A stretch of DNA of 21,621 nucleotides from an uncultured Treponema sp. GTDB lineage: Bacteria > Spirochaetota > Spirochaetia > Treponematales > Treponemataceae. The DNA lies in NCBI GenBank assembly GCA_934699065.1, contig CAKUWD010000021.1, forward strand, positions 1-21,621. The letters are read 5' to 3'. The first letter of the stretch is position 1, and each line of letters opens with the position of its first letter. This document shows positions 7,313-15,241 of this stretch, piece after piece. Below the pieces are notes generated by a model. The model worked only from the letters and a program-made list of their open reading frames with translations. It was not told where the DNA came from and did no database searches. A program made the translations under genes and the position numbers.

Positions 7313-7402
7313 ATATTTTTTTCAAAAATGAGCAGACTGAATCTTCACATTTTTATTTGTATAAGGTATTTTTAAATTAACTTACATAAAAGGAGTGAAT
7401 GT

Positions 7403-7846
7403 ATGAAAAAAAGACTATTATTGGGAGTACTCATTAGTGTACTCGTTATTATTGGATTTACAAGCTGTAACCAGCCTTCTTCGCAGACAGTGTTGTACCC
7501 GCCTGTCATCAAAGACTTTAAACTTGTAGATGGCGCTGTAAATTCAGATACTGTTGACGATGCTCTTCCAGCAAGAAATATTAAATTTGAAAAAGATTAT
7601 ACAGTTGTAGTCAGATTTTCAGATTTAGATTTAAATGCAACTGAGCTTCATCTCTCTCTTGATAATTTTAATAGAAATGATGTTACTTTCAATATAAATA
7701 CAAAATATACAGATCAAACCAGCTGGTGGAATAATAGTTTTCACATTAGCGGAACCAGAGGTGGAGACGCAACTATTTATTATTATGTAAAAGATATTTA
7801 TGGTTTAACAAGCCCGATATATACCTACTATATAAATCTTTATTAA
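7403..7846 (+). CDS. Small lipoprotein of unknown function
   Basis: A 147-residue product with signal MKKRLLLGVLISVLVIIGF and lipobox TSC (Cys22), so probably anchored in a membrane. AAAGGAG lies 8 bp before the ATG. The mature part is about 125 residues, beta-strand-like with alternating hydrophobic residues, and contains DLDLNATELHLSLDNF and a Tyr-rich C-terminus (IYTYYINLY). It resembles a single Ig-like or FN3-like fold in size and pattern, but I recognise no family. It is flanked by the pta terminator and its own strong terminator, so it is monocistronic. Confidence 0.75.
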   Translation: MKKRLLLGVLISVLVIIGFTSCNQPSSQTVLYPPVIKDFKLVDGAVNSDTVDDALPARNIKFEKDYTVVVRFSDLDLNATELHLSLDNFNRNDVTFNINTKYTDQTSWWNNSFHISGTRGGDATIYYYVKDIYGLTSPIYTYYINLY

Positions 7847-7877
7847 AATAATCTTTATATAAAATCTTCTTTTCCTA

Positions 7878-7914
7878 GCAATCCTTGAAGACAATTCAAG
7901 GATTGCTTTTTTTT
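7878..7914 (+). terminator. Strong intrinsic terminator
   Basis: GCAATCCTTGAA (7878-7889), loop GACAA, TTCAAGGATTGC (7895-7906): a perfect 12 bp stem followed by eight T. Confidence 0.92.
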
Positions 7915-7997
7915 ATCTTCCTTACTGTTTTATCTTCTTTTATTTTTTTTATTTATGATTTATAATTTTTTTAAGTATTATTAAAGAAAAACGCACT

Positions 7998-8066
7998 GTC
8001 ATTCCGAACTTGTTTCGGAATCTCAATCATAGATGCTGAATCCTGAACTTGTTTCAGGAGCAGCAT
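7998..8066 (+). repeat. Two CTTGT-loop hairpins in the acyl-CoA synthetase leader
   Basis: Hairpin 1 is ATTCCGAA-CTTGT-TTCGGAAT (8001-8021). Hairpin 2 is TCCTGAA-CTTGT-TTCAGGA (8041-8059), enclosed by ATGCTG/CAGCAT (8033-8038 with 8061-8066). GTCAT at 7998-8002 can pair with ATGAC at 8064-8068, closing both into one unit. An in-frame ATG at 8065 is part of the repeat and is not the gene start. The rest of 7915-8088 is A/T-rich with a TATAAT-like box near 7970 and nothing else I can support. Confidence 0.75.
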
Positions 8067-8088
8067 GACGCGCGAAAGAGGAACAAAA

Positions 8089-9732
8089 ATGCCAATCACA
8101 AAATATCTTGAAAGCAACGCAGAAAAATATGCAGACGACTGCGCTCTTGTAGAATTAAACCCGGAAGTAAAAGATACCCGCCGAATGACCTGGAAGGAAT
8201 TCGACCTTACTCAGCCGGAACCAAACCTGCCTTACCGCCGCGAAATCAGCTGGCGCATTTTTAATGAAAAGGCAAACCGCTGTGCCCACTACCTGCTCGA
8301 ACGTGGTGTTCGCAAGGGCGACAAGGTTGGTATTCTTTTGATGAACTGCCTTGAATGGCTGCCAATCTATTTTGGTATTTTGAAAACCGGTGCACTTGCC
8401 GTACCTCTCAACTTCCGCTATGCCTCAGATGAAATTGACTACTGTCTTAATCTTGCAGATATTTCTGTACTTTTCTTTGGTCCTGAGTTTATCGGCCGTC
8501 TGGAAACAATCTCAGAAAAAATCATGAACCGCCGCCTCCTCATTTACGTTGGCGAAGGTCTTACACCTACTTTCTCAGAAAACTACATTTCATCTGTAAT
8601 GAACTATTCTTCAGAAAACCTGAACATAGAGCTTACAGATGATGATGAAGCTGCAATCTACTTCAGCTCGGGAACAACAGGCTTCCCTAAAGCTATTCTT
8701 CACAAGCACCGCGCCCTCATGCACTCTGCAGCCGTAGAACAGCAGCACCACGGCCAGACAAAGGATGATGTTTTCCTTTGTATTCCGCCGCTTTACCACA
8801 CAGGTGCAAAAATGCACTGGTTTGGTTCTTTGATTTCCGGAAGTAAAGCAGTTCTCCTTCGCGGAACCAAGCCGGAAGTAATCTTAAAGGCCGCTTCTGA
8901 CGAGCTTTGTACAATCGTATGGCTGCTTGTTCCTTGGGCACAGGATATTCTTGATTCCCTGGACCGCGGCGACCTTAAGATTTCAGACTATCACCTTGAC
9001 CAGTGGCGTCTTATGCACATTGGTGCTCAGCCGGTTCCAAAAAAACTTATTGAAGACTGGAAAAAATACTTCCCGCACCATGCCTACGACACAAACTACG
9101 GACTCTCAGAATCTATCGGACCTGGTTGTGTTCACCTTGGCGTTGGAAACGATCACAAAATCGGTGCAATCGGTATTCCTGGCTATGGCTGGAAGGTTAA
9201 GATTGTAGACGAACACCGCAAGGAAGTAAAACAGGGCGATGTCGGAGAGCTTGCAGTATTCGGTCCCGGCGTTATGGTCTGCTACTATAAAAATCCGGAA
9301 GCAACAAAAGAAGTTATGGATGAAGAAGGCTGGCTCTACACCGGAGATATGGCAATGATGGATCCGGATGGCTTTATCTACCTGGTAGACCGTAAAAAAG
9401 ACGTTATTATCACCGGTGGTGAAAACCTCTACCCTGTTCAGATAGAAGACTTCCTCCACAAAATGGAAGCAATTAAAGATGTTGCAGTTATAGGACTTGC
9501 TGATAAGCGTCTGGGAGAAATCGCTGCCGCAATTATCGAAGTAGAACAGGGCTACACATGTACCGAAGAAGATGTAAATAACTTCTGTCTGGAGCTGCCT
9601 AAATACAAAAGACCGCGCAAAATCATTTTTGCACCGGTTCCACGTAATCCAACCGGTAAAATCGAAAAACCAAAGCTCCGTGAAATGTATAGAACAGAAG
9701 ATCCGTTCAAGGTTATGCAGGCGGATTCCTAA
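8089..9732 (+). CDS. AMP-forming acyl-CoA synthetase / ligase
   Basis: A 547-residue member of the ANL superfamily that activates a carboxylic acid as acyl-AMP and transfers it to CoA. Core motifs in order: ATP-binding P-loop YFSSGTTGFPKA (191-202), YGLSES (337-342), GWLYTGD (414-420), the hinge DRKKDVIITGGENLYPVQIED (434-454), and PRNPTGKIEK (518-527) with the adenylation lysine Lys524. The N-terminal 60 residues have an extra stretch (about 33-52) between two segments that both resemble the usual tWkef/N-terminal motif. I start at ATG 8089 (MPITKYLESN) with AGAGGA before it; the in-frame ATG at 8065 is inside a repeat. Medium- or long-chain acids are likely substrates, but specificity cannot be read. 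No neighbours of beta-oxidation are seen. Confidence 0.9.
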   Translation: MPITKYLESNAEKYADDCALVELNPEVKDTRRMTWKEFDLTQPEPNLPYRREISWRIFNEKANRCAHYLLERGVRKGDKVGILLMNCLEWLPIYFGILKTGALAVPLNFRYASDEIDYCLNLADISVLFFGPEFIGRLETISEKIMNRRLLIYVGEGLTPTFSENYISSVMNYSSENLNIELTDDDEAAIYFSSGTTGFPKAILHKHRALMHSAAVEQQHHGQTKDDVFLCIPPLYHTGAKMHWFGSLISGSKAVLLRGTKPEVILKAASDELCTIVWLLVPWAQDILDSLDRGDLKISDYHLDQWRLMHIGAQPVPKKLIEDWKKYFPHHAYDTNYGLSESIGPGCVHLGVGNDHKIGAIGIPGYGWKVKIVDEHRKEVKQGDVGELAVFGPGVMVCYYKNPEATKEVMDEEGWLYTGDMAMMDPDGFIYLVDRKKDVIITGGENLYPVQIEDFLHKMEAIKDVAVIGLADKRLGEIAAAIIEVEQGYTCTEEDVNNFCLELPKYKRPRKIIFAPVPRNPTGKIEKPKLREMYRTEDPFKVMQADS

Positions 9733-9797
9733 GAAATTGATGCCACTCCCGTAGAAAATGTCCTCGGACATTTTCTACTCCGTGTCAACAATTTCTT
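9731..9797. repeat. 67 bp nested hairpin starting on the acyl-CoA synthetase stop codon
   Basis: The outer arms AAGAAATTG (9731-9739) and CAATTTCTT (9789-9797) pair perfectly, and the pairing continues imperfectly inward (TGCCAC with GTGTCA). The inner stem is GTAGAAAATGTCC-TC-GGACATTTTCTAC (9751-9778), 13 bp. No U-tract follows, so it is not a standard terminator; it may protect the 3' end or be a mobile palindrome. The left arm overlaps the TAA at 9730-9732. Confidence 0.7.
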
Positions 9798-9839
9798 AAT
9801 TCTCAGTATAACAATGAACATCTAGTCTAAACATTTCCC

Positions 9840-9867
9840 TTTACAAACGGGGAAACCGTGTTATAAT
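9840..9867 (+). promoter_or_regulatory. Strong rubredoxin promoter
   Basis: TTTACA (9840-9845), a 16 bp spacer and a perfect TATAAT (9862-9867). The leader is about 35 nt. Confidence 0.8.
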
Positions 9868-9908
9868 AATATAAACTGATATAAAATATGTTTACGAGGT
9901 GACGAGAT

Positions 9909-10067
9909 ATGGAAAGAATGCAATGCGATAACTGTGGACACGTTTATGATAAAGATGAAGGAGATCCAAAAAACAATGTAGCTCCAGGAACAGCTTGGGC
10001 AGATGTACCAGCAGATTATAAATGTCCTGAATGCGGAGCTGGTAAGGACAAATTCATCATTGAATAG
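9909..10067 (+). CDS. Rubredoxin
   Basis: A 52-residue one-iron electron carrier. Both Cys pairs of the Fe(Cys)4 site are present: CDNCGHVYD (residues 6-14) and CPECGAGKDKF (about 39-49). The middle holds the family's aromatic and proline positions (GTAWADVPADYKCP). A GAGGTGA lies about 8 bp upstream of the ATG. It is a single gene with its own strong promoter and a terminator. In anaerobes such rubredoxins pass electrons to superoxide reductase, rubrerythrin or flavodiiron proteins; none of these is in the window, so the partner is inferred. Confidence 0.96.
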   Translation: MERMQCDNCGHVYDKDEGDPKNNVAPGTAWADVPADYKCPECGAGKDKFIIE

Positions 10068-10101
10068 AAATAAATCTTTTTGATTTATATAAATTAGGGG
10101 G

Positions 10102-10134
10102 AAAGAGCGTTTCTTAGGAAGCGCTCTTTTTTTT
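10102..10134 (+). terminator. Rubredoxin terminator, possibly bidirectional
   Basis: AAAGAGCG (10102-10109) pairs with CGCTCTTT (10122-10129), followed by a run of T. On the minus strand it is read just after the DUF456 stop codon with A/T-rich flanks, so it could serve both convergent units. Confidence 0.85.
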
Positions 10135-10624
10135 ATTTAAAGAAAGAAATTACAAAAATCCAGATAAAAGCAAGAACGGTAATCATTTTAAGTCCGGTAC
10201 CAAGCAAAAATCCTGCAAAAGCTCCAAATGCAGCCTTAAGTACACCTTCGCTGCGGCCTTCCTTATTAATCAATTCACCAACCAGAGCACCCAAAAAAGG
10301 CCCCAGAATTATTCCCCATGGCCCGGTAAAAAATCCAATAATCAGACCAACAGTTGCCCCGGTAGTTGCATATTTACTGCCACCAAACTTTTTAGTCATG
10401 GCAACCGGAAAGAAATTATCAGCAATAGAAACAATAACTGCTATTACTGCGGTTATAATCAGACACAAAAGTGAAATCTCATTATTTTCTGAAAAATAAG
10501 CAACTAATAACCCTGCCCAGGCAAGGGGAGCACCCGGTAAAACAGGTACAAAGGTACCCAAAAAACCAACCAGCAGTAAGATTCCTGCTACAATAGACAA
10601 AATAAGGCTAATTCCTGTACTCAT
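10133..10624 (-). CDS. DUF456-type small membrane protein
   Basis: A 163-residue protein with about four or five hydrophobic segments and Gly-rich helices. The N-terminal LVGFLGTFVPVLPGAPLAWAG (about 18-38), the central IADNFFPVAMTKKFGGSKYATTGATVG and FFTGPWGIILGPFLGALVGEL are typical of DUF456 (YqgC-like) proteins, whose function is not known. Its ATG at 10624 lies one base after the stop codon of the HD-GYP gene, so the two are co-transcribed and probably translationally coupled. Confidence 0.85.
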   Translation of the reverse strand: MSTGISLILSIVAGILLLVGFLGTFVPVLPGAPLAWAGLLVAYFSENNEISLLCLIITAVIAVIVSIADNFFPVAMTKKFGGSKYATTGATVGLIIGFFTGPWGIILGPFLGALVGELINKEGRSEGVLKAAFGAFAGFLLGTGLKMITVLAFIWIFVISFFK

Positions 10625-10625
10625 A

Positions 10626-12056
10626 CTATTTTCCTTTTAATTTGAACTTTTTCAATTCCGGATGATATTTTTGCCATAATTCAAGATTATCAGCGAACTC
10701 TGCCGCCTCATAAGTCTTAAAATCACGATCTATAACAATAATCTCATCCTTAAGAGCAAGTACAGCGTCGGCAATACAAGGCTCAAACAAAGTACCCCTT
10801 CCCTCTTCAAAAACCTTCATAGCTTCTTCCACAGACAAAGGTTCCTTGTATAAACGAGGGCTAATCAGAGCATCAAGAACATCAGCTGCCGCCATAATAC
10901 GGGCACAAAGAGGAATAGTTTCTCCAGAAATTCCATAAGGATAGCCGCTGCCATCCCACCTTTCATGATGATACAAGGCCATTTCTTTTGCAATTACATT
11001 AAACTTTCCTTCATCCACAGGAGGCAAAGCTTCGAGCAGCTTTCGCCCTTCCATAGGATGATTTTTCATTATCTGAAACTCTTCATCTGTATATTTGCCA
11101 ACTTTATTTACAATAGTCTGAGGAATACGGGCTTTACCAATATCGTGCATAAGTGCAGCATGCATAAACTGTTGAATCTTTTCATCAGTAAGTTCTTCTG
11201 CATAGAGTCCTTCTGAACGAAGCTTGATACAGATTTCCTGAACATATTTACCTGCATGATAATTATGCTGAACTCCAAATAAATCAAAATTACCAAAGCA
11301 TTTTACGCCAAACTCGATTACTTTATGAAGATTTTCTGTGAGGTCGGCATTTCTGGAATTCAACTCTGCATTCAGTTTTTCTATATATTCATTCTTTTCC
11401 TGAAGTTCTTTATTTGTATTAAACTGCTCCAAGTTTTTTTCATTTAAACGCTTGTAAGCACCATCCTTATCTGCATTGATTGACATAAGACGGCGGAAAG
11501 TCATATATGTTCTTTTTGAAAGAAAGTCCGTTACAAGAAACACAAAAATAAATTCGATTATAACTCCGGGAACATTTTCAATAAACCATCGGAAAGGACT
11601 CTTTATATCGTTTATAACAAGAGTTACTGTAGATGAACGCAGCCAGTAAGCAAGTATAGTAAGAAGGAAATTTATGATTGTAGTTATTCTTGTGAGACGG
11701 CGGTTATAATAAAAACAGCTGATAATTGGAGCAAAAGCCCAGGAAATAGTGATAACAATAACACCCTTCATTCCAAGCAAAAAAACAAAGCCCGAAATTG
11801 TAATCAAGCTCAAATACATTGAAACATACTGAATATTCTTTTTATCACTTCTATTCAAAAAACGACAAACTGAAGCAAGTACCTGAGTATAAACAAAAAC
11901 CATTATGGCATAGTTAGTAGGAACATACCACACACCAGCATAGGTCAAAATAACAAAAAAAATAGGAACCATGCTGGCATGAAAAAGAATTGCATTAATT
12001 TTTTTATTGATATTAACAATGTTTTCAGTAAAAAAAGAGTCATCAGTAACAGACAT
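10626..12056 (-). CDS. Membrane-bound HD-GYP domain protein, putative c-di-GMP phosphodiesterase
   Basis: A 476-residue signalling protein. About six transmembrane segments occupy residues 22-180, followed by a coiled-coil-like linker (about 195-245, rich in Glu, Asn, Lys and Leu) and an HD-GYP domain (about 250-430). The metal ligands and signature are intact: HD at 304-305 (MHDIGK), His333 (KNHPMEG), HHE at 363-365 and GSGYP (369-373), then D392-x3-D395. HD-GYP enzymes with these residues hydrolyse c-di-GMP, which in spirochaetes controls motility and host adaptation. No GGDEF or EAL protein is nearby, and no periplasmic sensor domain is seen; the membrane part may sense the signal. AGGAG lies before the ATG at 12056. 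It is first in a unit with the DUF456 gene. Confidence 0.92.
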   Translation of the reverse strand: MSVTDDSFFTENIVNINKKINAILFHASMVPIFFVILTYAGVWYVPTNYAIMVFVYTQVLASVCRFLNRSDKKNIQYVSMYLSLITISGFVFLLGMKGVIVITISWAFAPIISCFYYNRRLTRITTIINFLLTILAYWLRSSTVTLVINDIKSPFRWFIENVPGVIIEFIFVFLVTDFLSKRTYMTFRRLMSINADKDGAYKRLNEKNLEQFNTNKELQEKNEYIEKLNAELNSRNADLTENLHKVIEFGVKCFGNFDLFGVQHNYHAGKYVQEICIKLRSEGLYAEELTDEKIQQFMHAALMHDIGKARIPQTIVNKVGKYTDEEFQIMKNHPMEGRKLLEALPPVDEGKFNVIAKEMALYHHERWDGSGYPYGISGETIPLCARIMAAADVLDALISPRLYKEPLSVEEAMKVFEEGRGTLFEPCIADAVLALKDEIIVIDRDFKTYEAAEFADNLELWQKYHPELKKFKLKGK

Positions 12057-12186
12057 AAAAAACTCCTATAATATGGTAATATAGCCTGTGATAAAAACCA
12101 TCCATTACTTTTTGACTGTTCTGAGATTATAGCATAAGTAAAACGTTTTCGCAAATTAAATAAGAGTATATAAAAAAAAGTTACCA

Positions 12187-12215
12187 TTGAATTAACCCAA
12201 AGACTTCTATATACT
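12187..12215 (+). promoter_or_regulatory. hisG promoter
   Basis: TTGAAT (12187-12192), a 17 bp spacer and TATACT (12210-12215). AAGGAG at 12229-12234 is the ribosome binding site for the ATG at 12244. The interval 12057-12243 between the divergent genes holds nothing else I can support. Confidence 0.75.
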
Positions 12216-12243
12216 ATCAAAAAAACACAAGGAGTAAAGGAAA

Positions 12244-13116
12244 ATGGACAAACTTAAAATTTTACTTGCAAAGGGACGAATCTACGAATCAGTTTATGAG
12301 CTTTTGAGCGACGTAGGTATCTCAATCCATCTTCCTGACCGCACTTATTTCCCGACTACAAATCAGGAAGATCTTGCTTTTCAGGTTGTAAAACCACAGA
12401 TTGTAAGTCTTCTTCTTGCAAATAATAAGGCCGATATGGGCTTTTCCGGCAAAGACTGGGTATACGAAAACGGCTGTCAGGATGACGTTGTAGAAATCAT
12501 GGATTTAGGCTTTGATCCGGTACGCATTGTTGCTGCAATTCCTGAAGCACGCGATTTTGATAAACTTCTCAAATCTCCAGTTACAATTGCTACCGAATAT
12601 CAGGCACTTAGCCGCAAATGGGTAGAAGACAAAAAAATTGACGGAACAATTTTCCGCACCTGGGGAACCAGCGAAGGCTTTGTTCAGGACAATGAAGATT
12701 CAATTGCACAGATTCTGATTGATAATACATCTACAGGTTCTTCACTCAAGGCAAACCGCCTTAAGATTGTAGATACTCTTATGGAATCTTCTACAAGAAT
12801 GTACGCCAGCAAAACTGCTATGGCTGATCCTGCTAAAAAACAGAAAATCATGGAGCTCAAAATGCTCTTTGAAACAGTTTTGAATGCCCGCAGCCGTGTA
12901 ATGCTTGAAATGAACTGCGCAGAAGACAAGTTCGAAACTCTCATCAAGGGAATTCCAAGCATGAAGAGCCCAACAGTTTCACCGCTTTTCGGTGGAAACG
13001 GCTATGCAATCAAAATTGCTGTAAAAAAATCTGAAGTACCTACCCTGCTGCCAAAACTCCAGAGCCTCGGTGCTACGGATATTGTAGAATATGAATTACG
13101 TAAAGTAATGTTGTAG
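12244..13116 (+). CDS. hisG: ATP phosphoribosyltransferase, long form
   Basis: First step of histidine synthesis: ATP plus PRPP gives phosphoribosyl-ATP. The 290 residues match the long HisG form, which carries its own C-terminal regulatory domain and needs no HisZ. Landmarks: LAKGR near the start, ADMGFSGKDWV (63-73), the PRPP-binding loop DNTSTGSSL (160-168), and a C-terminal HisG_C-type domain (about 225-289) with MKSPTVSPL and a final VEYELRKVM. It is followed by hisB 167 bp downstream, with a palindromic element between. Feedback inhibition by histidine is expected from the family. Confidence 0.96.
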   Translation: MDKLKILLAKGRIYESVYELLSDVGISIHLPDRTYFPTTNQEDLAFQVVKPQIVSLLLANNKADMGFSGKDWVYENGCQDDVVEIMDLGFDPVRIVAAIPEARDFDKLLKSPVTIATEYQALSRKWVEDKKIDGTIFRTWGTSEGFVQDNEDSIAQILIDNTSTGSSLKANRLKIVDTLMESSTRMYASKTAMADPAKKQKIMELKMLFETVLNARSRVMLEMNCAEDKFETLIKGIPSMKSPTVSPLFGGNGYAIKIAVKKSEVPTLLPKLQSLGATDIVEYELRKVML

Positions 13117-13121
13117 AAGGT

Positions 13122-13266
13122 TATAGGTTCTAGGTTTTAGGTTCTAGGATATAAGGGGGAAGTCTCCCCCTCGCTCCAACCACCTGCGGTGTTTTCCGCT
13201 ACCCCCTCTGCGGGGCATATCCCCGCAACGCCCCTAGTACCTAGCACCTAAAACCTAGAACCTATA
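13122..13266. repeat. 145 bp palindromic element with 27 bp inverted ends between hisG and hisB
   Basis: The left end (13122-13148) and the reverse complement of the right end (13240-13266) agree at 26 of 27 bases; both are built of short direct repeats of TAGGTTC/TAGGTTT. The core (13149-13239) contains further palindromes: GGGGGA-AGTC-TCCCCC (13155-13170), CACC-TGC-GGTG (13181-13191) and TGCGGGG-CATAT-CCCCGCA (13209-13227). The core is far more GC-rich than its surroundings. No ORF for a transposase is present, so it resembles a MITE or a composite REP-type repeat. It starts 5 bp after the hisG stop and ends 17 bp before the hisB start. Confidence 0.85.
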
Positions 13267-13283
13267 GAAAAAAGGAGGAATAG

Positions 13284-13898
13284 ATGAGAACAGCTACAGT
13301 TAAACGAACAACCGGTGAAACACAAATCGAACTCACCCTCAACCTTGACGGCACCGGCAAATACGATGTAGAAAACCCTATCGGCTTTTTTGACCACATG
13401 CTGCGCAGCTTCTGTAAGCACGGCCTTTTTGATCTCAGCGGAAGTATCAAAGGCGACCTCAACGTAGACCAGCATCACACAATAGAAGATACAGGAATCG
13501 TACTCGGCGAATGCTTTAAGCGTGCCCTTGGCGACTGTGCCGGTATTTACCGCAGCGGTTTCTTTATTTACCCTATGGACGAAACTCTGGCTCAGGCAGC
13601 CGTAGATTTTGGCGGACGCCCTTACCTTGTTTGCAATTCTCTGCTTTCTGGAATGCCTCTTGTGAGCCTTCAAGACGGCAAACAGGGGTCTTTCCAGACA
13701 GATTGTTTCGAAGACTTCTGGCAGGGCTTTGCAAATGCAGCTTTGTGCAACCTGCACATTGATGTAATCCGAGGTCGCAGCGATCACCACAAAATAGAAG
13801 CCTGTTTTAAGGCCGTGAGCCGAGCTATTCGTGCAGCCACAGAAATTGACCAACGCCGCGGCGGCACTGTTCCAAGCACAAAAGGTGTAATCGTCTAG
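13284..13898 (+). CDS. hisB: Imidazoleglycerol-phosphate dehydratase
   Basis: Dehydrates imidazoleglycerol phosphate to imidazole-acetol phosphate, the sixth step of histidine synthesis. The 204 residues match the monofunctional dehydratase; the N-terminal phosphatase domain of the enterobacterial fusion is absent, so a separate histidinol-phosphatase is needed (see the gene at 21411). Metal-binding motifs: FFDHML (35-40), DQHHTIED (62-69), SDHHKIEA (166-173), with PSTKG (197-201) near the C-terminus. AAAGGAGG lies before the ATG, just after the palindromic element. It is probably transcribed with hisG. Confidence 0.97.
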   Translation: MRTATVKRTTGETQIELTLNLDGTGKYDVENPIGFFDHMLRSFCKHGLFDLSGSIKGDLNVDQHHTIEDTGIVLGECFKRALGDCAGIYRSGFFIYPMDETLAQAAVDFGGRPYLVCNSLLSGMPLVSLQDGKQGSFQTDCFEDFWQGFANAALCNLHIDVIRGRSDHHKIEACFKAVSRAIRAATEIDQRRGGTVPSTKGVIV

Positions 13899-13905
13899 TT
13901 CTCGC

Positions 13906-13930
13906 GGTGGTTGAGCCTGTCGAAACCACC
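13906..13930 (+). repeat. GGTRG hairpin repeat, copy 1
   Basis: GGTGG (13906-13910) and CCACC (13926-13930) form the outer stem; TTGA and TCGA form an inner 4 bp stem with one G-U pair; loop GCCTG; two unpaired A on the 3' side. The same layout occurs at 17984-18008 and 18023-18047. It lies 8 bp after the hisB stop and has no U-tract, so it is probably not a terminator. Confidence 0.7.
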
Positions 13931-13962
13931 TATTCTGAGTCTGTAAAAAAAGGAGAGTTAAA

Positions 13963-14685
13963 ATGGATAATTTTTCAGTTGTAGTATTTGGAGATTCAAT
14001 CTTAAAAGGTGTAATCACAAAACCAGACTCAAAAAATCTTTTTGATGTAACTCCAAACGATGCATTGACCTGGGCTCAAAATAAACTTAAGTTTGAACTT
14101 GATAATCGTTCTATCTACGGAAACATTAGCTCAAAAGGGCTTCAAAAAATGCAAAAATACTTTGAAAAAGGCGGACACGCCGATTTCTGTATTATTGAAT
14201 TCGGTTCAAACGACTGCGACTACGACTGGAACATTTTTGCGTCTGGTGCAGAACTTCCTCCTTTCGATCAGATTCAGCCAAAGGTTCCTTTTGAGGAATA
14301 CTTGAAGAATATCGAAGCCATGGTAAAGCTTTGCCGCGAAAACAAGGTTACACCGCTTCTTATGAATCTTATTCCTTATGTATGTGATGACTGGTTCAAA
14401 ACAATCTCAAAGGGACACGATGCAGATGCAATTCTCAAATTTCTTAACGGCTCTGCAGAAACTCTTGGTAAAAATCAGGAACGTTATAATACTGCCCTCA
14501 CAAAGTTTGCAAATGATAACAAAGTAAAACTTCTGGATTACTGGCATCTTGCAACCACTATTCCAGACTTCAAGAAAAAATACATGGGTCCGGATGGCAT
14601 TCATTTGAATGAAGACGGCTATGAACATCTTGGACTTTCCTGGTGGACAATGCTTTCTTATGCACCGGCAATTAAAGAGTTTTAG
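13963..14685 (+). CDS. SGNH/GDSL-family hydrolase
   Basis: A 240-residue cytoplasmic esterase or lipase-like protein without a signal peptide. Block I is VVVFGDSIL with nucleophile Ser12, block III is FGSND with Asn83, and block V is PDGIHLNEDGY with Asp211 and His214. A block II glycine is likely within GNISSKG (53-59). Substrates in this family are diverse (acyl esters, acetylated sugars, lysophospholipids) and cannot be told here. AAAGGAGAG lies before the ATG. It is 64 bp after hisB and 9 bp before rnhA on the same strand, so it belongs to the his-rnhA transcript unless a promoter is hidden in the gap. Confidence 0.88.
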   Translation: MDNFSVVVFGDSILKGVITKPDSKNLFDVTPNDALTWAQNKLKFELDNRSIYGNISSKGLQKMQKYFEKGGHADFCIIEFGSNDCDYDWNIFASGAELPPFDQIQPKVPFEEYLKNIEAMVKLCRENKVTPLLMNLIPYVCDDWFKTISKGHDADAILKFLNGSAETLGKNQERYNTALTKFANDNKVKLLDYWHLATTIPDFKKKYMGPDGIHLNEDGYEHLGLSWWTMLSYAPAIKEF

Positions 14686-14694
14686 GAATTACTA

Positions 14695-15144
14695 ATGAAC
14701 GAAATTACGATTTATACAGATGGCGGTTGCCATGGAAATCCTGGTCCTGGTGGCTGGGCAATTGTAGTTATTGCAAACGGTCTTGCAAAACAGCTTTCCG
14801 GTGGCGAAAAAATGACTACTAATAACCGCATGGAACTCATGGCAGCCATTACAGCCCTTACTGTTGTTCACAATACTCCGGAGTTTGCAGGCAGCCACGT
14901 TACTGTAAACATCGACAGCCAGTATGTAAAAAACGGTATCACCACCTGGATAAAAAGTTGGAAAGCAAAAGGCTGGAAGACCGCAGATAAAAAACCTGTA
15001 AAAAATCAGGATTTATGGGTACAGCTGGACAGTCTTAATGCAGGCCTTAACGTAACCTGGAACTGGGTAAAAGGCCATGCCGGAGTTGAATATAACGAAC
15101 TTTGCGACCAGCTTTGCCAGCAGGAAATTGCCAAATTCGAATAG
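14695..15144 (+). CDS. rnhA: Ribonuclease HI
   Basis: Cuts the RNA strand of RNA-DNA hybrids during replication and R-loop removal. The 149 residues match the family (155 in E. coli). The catalytic set is intact: Asp9 in YTDGGCHGNPGPGG, Glu47 in NNRMELMA, Asp74 in NIDSQYV and Asp138 in NELCDQL, with His128 in WVKGHAG. The basic handle (about 84-104, IKSWKAKGWKTADKKPVKN) is present, so this is the bacterial HI type. The AGGA used for its start overlaps the stop codon of the SGNH gene, suggesting coupling. No clear terminator follows; 15145-15241 is A/T-rich with a T-tract at about 15198-15207 but no stem. Confidence 0.96.
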   Translation: MNEITIYTDGGCHGNPGPGGWAIVVIANGLAKQLSGGEKMTTNNRMELMAAITALTVVHNTPEFAGSHVTVNIDSQYVKNGITTWIKSWKAKGWKTADKKPVKNQDLWVQLDSLNAGLNVTWNWVKGHAGVEYNELCDQLCQQEIAKFE

Positions 15145-15241
15145 ACAAGGTTCCCATACAAGACAGAACAGCCGAAACAATCTGATTTTTCCCTCTTTTT
15201 TTTTATTTTTCATTTCCTTAAATGTTAATTTTGAATCTATT

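Noticed and set aside
8065..8088. Upstream ATG as start of the acyl-CoA synthetase
   Set aside because: This ATG belongs to the ATGAC end of the hairpin repeat, while the ATG at 8089 has an AGAGGA site.
9106..9771. 221-codon open frame on the minus strand
   Set aside because: It lies antisense inside the acyl-CoA synthetase, has Cys/Phe-rich shadow composition and no ribosome binding site. The same applies to 13248-14018 (antisense to hisB) and 20284-20835 (antisense to the response regulator).
13117..13283. Insertion sequence or CRISPR array between hisG and hisB
   Set aside because: There is no transposase frame and no regularly spaced direct repeats with unique spacers; the structure is one inverted-repeat element.
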